Assembly (NCBI RefSeq): GCF_001667885.1
Contig: NZ_LZJW01000124.1
Coordinates: forward strand, 1-39,175
DNA: 39,175 nucleotides
Direction of reading: 5' to 3'
Origin: Mycobacterium scrofulaceum
GTDB taxonomy: Bacteria > Actinomycetota > Actinomycetes > Mycobacteriales > Mycobacteriaceae
Part shown: in pieces, positions 37,074 to 39,175 of the stretch
How positions within the stretch are numbered: the stretch's first letter is position 1
How the letters are laid out: each line of letters starts with the position of its first letter
Position numbers and translations under genes: made by a program
Notes under the pieces: model-generated
Databases searched by the model: none
What the model saw: only the letters and a program-made list of their open reading frames with translations
What the model was told of the DNA's origin: nothing

Positions 37074-37533
37074 TCGCCGAGCGGCCGCGCAGCGTCTCCA
37101 AGGCCTTGTCGGCGTGGGTGTCCATGCTGAACTCGCTGGAAATCACGTCGAGCACCGTGCGGTCGGTGTCGATGACGAAGGTGGTGCGCTTGACCGGCAG
37201 CAGCTTGCCGAGCAGGCCACGCTTGACGCCGAACTGCGTGGCGACGGTGCCCTCGGTGTCCGACAGCAGCGGGTAGTCGAACTTCTGCATGTCGGCGAAC
37301 TTGGCCTGCTTCTGCACCGGGTCGGCGCTGATGCCGACCCGATTGGCGCCCACGGCGGCGAATTCCGCGGCCAGATCCCGGAAGTGGCAGGCTTCCTTGG
37401 TGCAGCCGGGCGTCATCGCGGCGGGGTAGAAGAACAGCACCACCGGACCGCCGGAAAGCAGCTCGCTGAGCTTGCGCGGCGCGCCCGTCTGATCGGGAAG
37501 TTCGAAGTCATCGACCCTGTCACCAGTTTTCAT
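37063..37533 (-). CDS. bcp: Peroxiredoxin, bacterioferritin comigratory protein (PrxQ) type
   Basis: A 156-residue thiol peroxidase that reduces hydroperoxides. The thioredoxin fold starts with GDRVDDFELPDQTG. The peroxidatic Cys44 and resolving Cys49 lie in TPGCTKEACHFRD, the five-residue spacing of atypical 2-Cys PrxQ enzymes. GISADPVQKQAKFADMQKFDYPLLSD and RTTFVIDTDRTV follow as expected. It matches the BcpB position (Rv1608c) before trpE. It is cytoplasmic; partners are unknown. Confidence 0.94.
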   Translation of the reverse strand: MKTGDRVDDFELPDQTGAPRKLSELLSGGPVVLFFYPAAMTPGCTKEACHFRDLAAEFAAVGANRVGISADPVQKQAKFADMQKFDYPLLSDTEGTVATQFGVKRGLLGKLLPVKRTTFVIDTDRTVLDVISSEFSMDTHADKALETLRGRSATTG

Positions 37534-37627
37534 GCCGCGAGCGTAACGCCACTGCGGGTTTGGACCCAGGGAAGCGCAGGCACGTCACGCCCGCGAGCCG
37601 CGGTGACCCATCTGGGAGGATGGTTCG

Positions 37628-39166
37628 GTGCACGCCCACCTCGCCGCGACGACCTCACGAGAGGACTTTCGCCTGCTGGCGGCCGAGCACCGTGTGGTGC
37701 CGGTGACCCGCAAGGTGCTGGCCGACAGCGAGACGCCGCTGTCGGCCTACCGCAAACTCGCCGCCAATCGCCCGGGCACCTTCCTGCTCGAATCCGCCGA
37801 GCACGGCCGGTCCTGGTCGCGCTGGTCCTTCATCGGTGCGGGAGCGCCGTCGGCGCTGACCGTCCGCGACGGGGAGGCGGTGTGGCTGGGCGCCGTACCG
37901 CAGGACGCGCCCACCGGCGGCGACCCGCTGCACGCGCTGCGGGCCACGCTGGAGCTGCTCGCCACCGGGGCGCTGCCCGGGCTGCCGCCGCTGTCCGGTG
38001 GCATGGTCGGTTTGTTCGCCTACGACATGGTGCGGCGGCTGGAGCGCCTGCCCGAGCTGGCCGTCGACGACCTGCACCTGCCCGACATGCTGTTGCTGCT
38101 GGCCACCGACGTGGCCGCGGTCGACCACCACGAGGGCACCATCACCCTGATCGCCAACGCGGTGAACTGGAACGGCACCGACGAGCGCGTCGACGAGGCC
38201 TACGACGACGCCGTCGCGCGCCTGGACGTGATGACCGCGGCGCTGGGCCAGCCGCTGCCGTCGACGGTCGCCACGTTCGACAGGCCCGAACCGCGCTACC
38301 GCGCGCAGCGCAGCGTCGAGGAATACGGCAAGATCGTCGACTACCTCGTCGAGCAGATCGCCGCCGGCGAGGCCTTCCAGGTCGTCCCCTCCCAGCGCTT
38401 CGAGATGGACACCGACGTCGATCCGATCGACGTGTACCGGATGCTGCGGGTCACCAACCCGAGCCCCTACATGTATCTGCTGCACGTCCCGAACGGCACT
38501 GGTGGGACCGACTTTTCGGTCGTCGGGTCCAGTCCGGAGGCGCTGGTCACCGTCCACGACGGCTGGGCGACGACGCATCCGATCGCCGGAACCCGGTGGC
38601 GCGGGCAGACCGACGAAGAGGATCAGCTGCTGGAAAAGGAACTGCTGGCCGACGAGAAGGAACGCGCCGAGCACCTGATGCTGGTCGACCTGGGCCGCAA
38701 CGACCTCGGCCGGGTGTGCGCGCCGGGCACCGTGCGCGTCGAGGACTACAGCCACATCGAGCGCTACAGCCACGTCATGCACCTGGTGTCGACGGTGACC
38801 GGGATGCTCGCCGAGGGCCGGACCGCGCTGGACGCCGTGACGGCCTGCTTCCCGGCGGGCACGCTGTCGGGTGCGCCGAAGGTGCGCGCCATGGAGCTGA
38901 TCGAAGAGGTGGAGAAGACCCGGCGCGGCCTCTACGGCGGTGTGGTCGGTTACCTCGACTTCGCCGGCAACGCCGATTTCGCGATCGCCATCCGCACCGC
39001 GCTGATGCGCGACGGGACGGCCTACGTTCAGGCGGGCGGCGGGGTGGTGGCCGACTCCAACGGTCCGTACGAGTACACCGAGGCCTCCAACAAGGCGCGC
39101 GCGGTGCTCAACGCGATCGCGGCCGCCGAGACGCTGACCGCCCCGGACGCCGACCACCATGACTGA
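37628..39166 (+). CDS. trpE: Anthranilate synthase component I TrpE
   Basis: TrpE makes anthranilate from chorismate with ammonia from TrpG, the committed step to tryptophan. The 512-residue protein carries the tryptophan-feedback motif LLES (53-56) followed by [11 protein letters not shown], and the chorismate-binding C-terminal half with [51 protein letters not shown] and [18 protein letters not shown]. The GTG start is preceded by GGGAGGA with 7 bases spacing. Feedback inhibition by tryptophan is expected. No leader peptide with Trp codons is evident in the 94 bases upstream. The stop overlaps the start of the next gene by 8 bases. Confidence 0.96.
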   Translation: MHAHLAATTSREDFRLLAAEHRVVPVTRKVLADSETPLSAYRKLAANRPGTFLLESAEHGRSWSRWSFIGAGAPSALTVRDGEAVWLGAVPQDAPTGGDPLHALRATLELLATGALPGLPPLSGGMVGLFAYDMVRRLERLPELAVDDLHLPDMLLLLATDVAAVDHHEGTITLIANAVNWNGTDERVDEAYDDAVARLDVMTAALGQPLPSTVATFDRPEPRYRAQRSVEEYGKIVDYLVEQIAAGEAFQVVPSQRFEMDTDVDPIDVYRMLRVTNPSPYMYLLHVPNGTGGTDFSVVGSSPEALVTVHDGWATTHPIAGTRWRGQTDEEDQLLEKELLADEKERAEHLMLVDLGRNDLGRVCAPGTVRVEDYSHIERYSHVMHLVSTVTGMLAEGRTALDAVTACFPAGTLSGAPKVRAMELIEEVEKTRRGLYGGVVGYLDFAGNADFAIAIRTALMRDGTAYVQAGGGVVADSNGPYEYTEASNKARAVLNAIAAAETLTAPDADHHD

Positions 39167-39175
39167 GGCGCGGCC
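39159..39175 (+). CDS. Start of the next gene, cut by the window edge
   Basis: An ATG at 39159-39161 inside the trpE 3' end begins a frame (MTEAR...) that runs off the window. In M. tuberculosis, trpE is followed by Rv1610, a Trp-biosynthesis-associated membrane protein, so this is probably its start. Only five codons are seen. Confidence 0.4.

Noticed and set aside
37655..39160. 501-codon open frame antisense to trpE
   Set aside because: High-GC DNA keeps opposite frames open; trpE on the other strand is unmistakable and the antisense product has no recognisable motif.

Overview
This is a high-GC actinobacterial chromosome segment with dense, often ATGA/GTGA-overlapping genes. Gene order and protein content match the Mycobacterium tuberculosis Rv1562c-Rv1609 interval: treZ-treY-treX, an acyltransferase, ripD, bioA-bioF-bioD, bioB, nadA-B-C, hisD-C-B-H-A-impA-F-I, chaA, bcp and trpE. 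The species is therefore a Mycobacterium. Accessory genes absent from M. tuberculosis at these positions suggest a non-tuberculous species, perhaps near the M. avium complex; the species is inference.

Layout: (1) 1-295, no supported gene. (2) 296-8718, minus strand: treZ, treY, treX (trehalose from glycogen-type glucans) behind a membrane O-acyltransferase with an SGNH domain. (3) 8807-10477, minus: ripD, a catalytically dead NlpC/P60 peptidoglycan binder with a long Pro/Gln repeat tail and an intrinsic terminator, then a small membrane protein. (4) 10540-14295, plus: bioA, bioF, bioD and a 2H phosphoesterase; a 55-bp tandem repeat joins bioA and bioF. (5) 14292-18113, minus: a four-gene, largely undescribed membrane operon (56-aa one-pass protein, 614-aa polytopic protein with two D-x3-H-x(13-14)-H motifs and a C-terminal extracytoplasmic domain, a cupredoxin-like lipoprotein, and a 450-aa polytopic protein). 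It lies where M. tuberculosis H37Rv carries prophage phiRv1. (6) 18245-20171, plus: bioB, bsaP and a DUF2567-type membrane protein. (7) 20166-22403, minus: a secretory-lipase-family protein and the NAD regulator nrtR. (8) 22450-25924, plus: nadA-nadB-nadC, facing nrtR across a perfect palindrome. (9) 25931-27696: a TetR regulator and a zinc alcohol dehydrogenase diverging from an 18-bp palindrome, followed by a decayed second copy of the nadC 3' end, so the pair looks inserted. (10) 27712-28841, minus: a coiled-coil protein and a deazaflavin-type oxidoreductase, separated by 20-bp repeats. (11) 28925-35326, plus: the histidine operon. (12) 35357-39175: a WhiB4-like regulator, a ChaA-type antiporter, a peroxiredoxin, trpE and the first codons of the next gene.

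Most of the window is cofactor and amino-acid biosynthesis: biotin (bioA, F, D, B plus bsaP), NAD (nadABC under nrtR), histidine (all enzymes except hisG and hisE, with impA as likely histidinol-phosphatase-family member) and the entry to tryptophan. The most novel parts are the copper-suggestive membrane operon and the TetR/ADH cassette bounded by nadC 3'-end repeats. Function of the membrane operon is inferred from residue patterns only.
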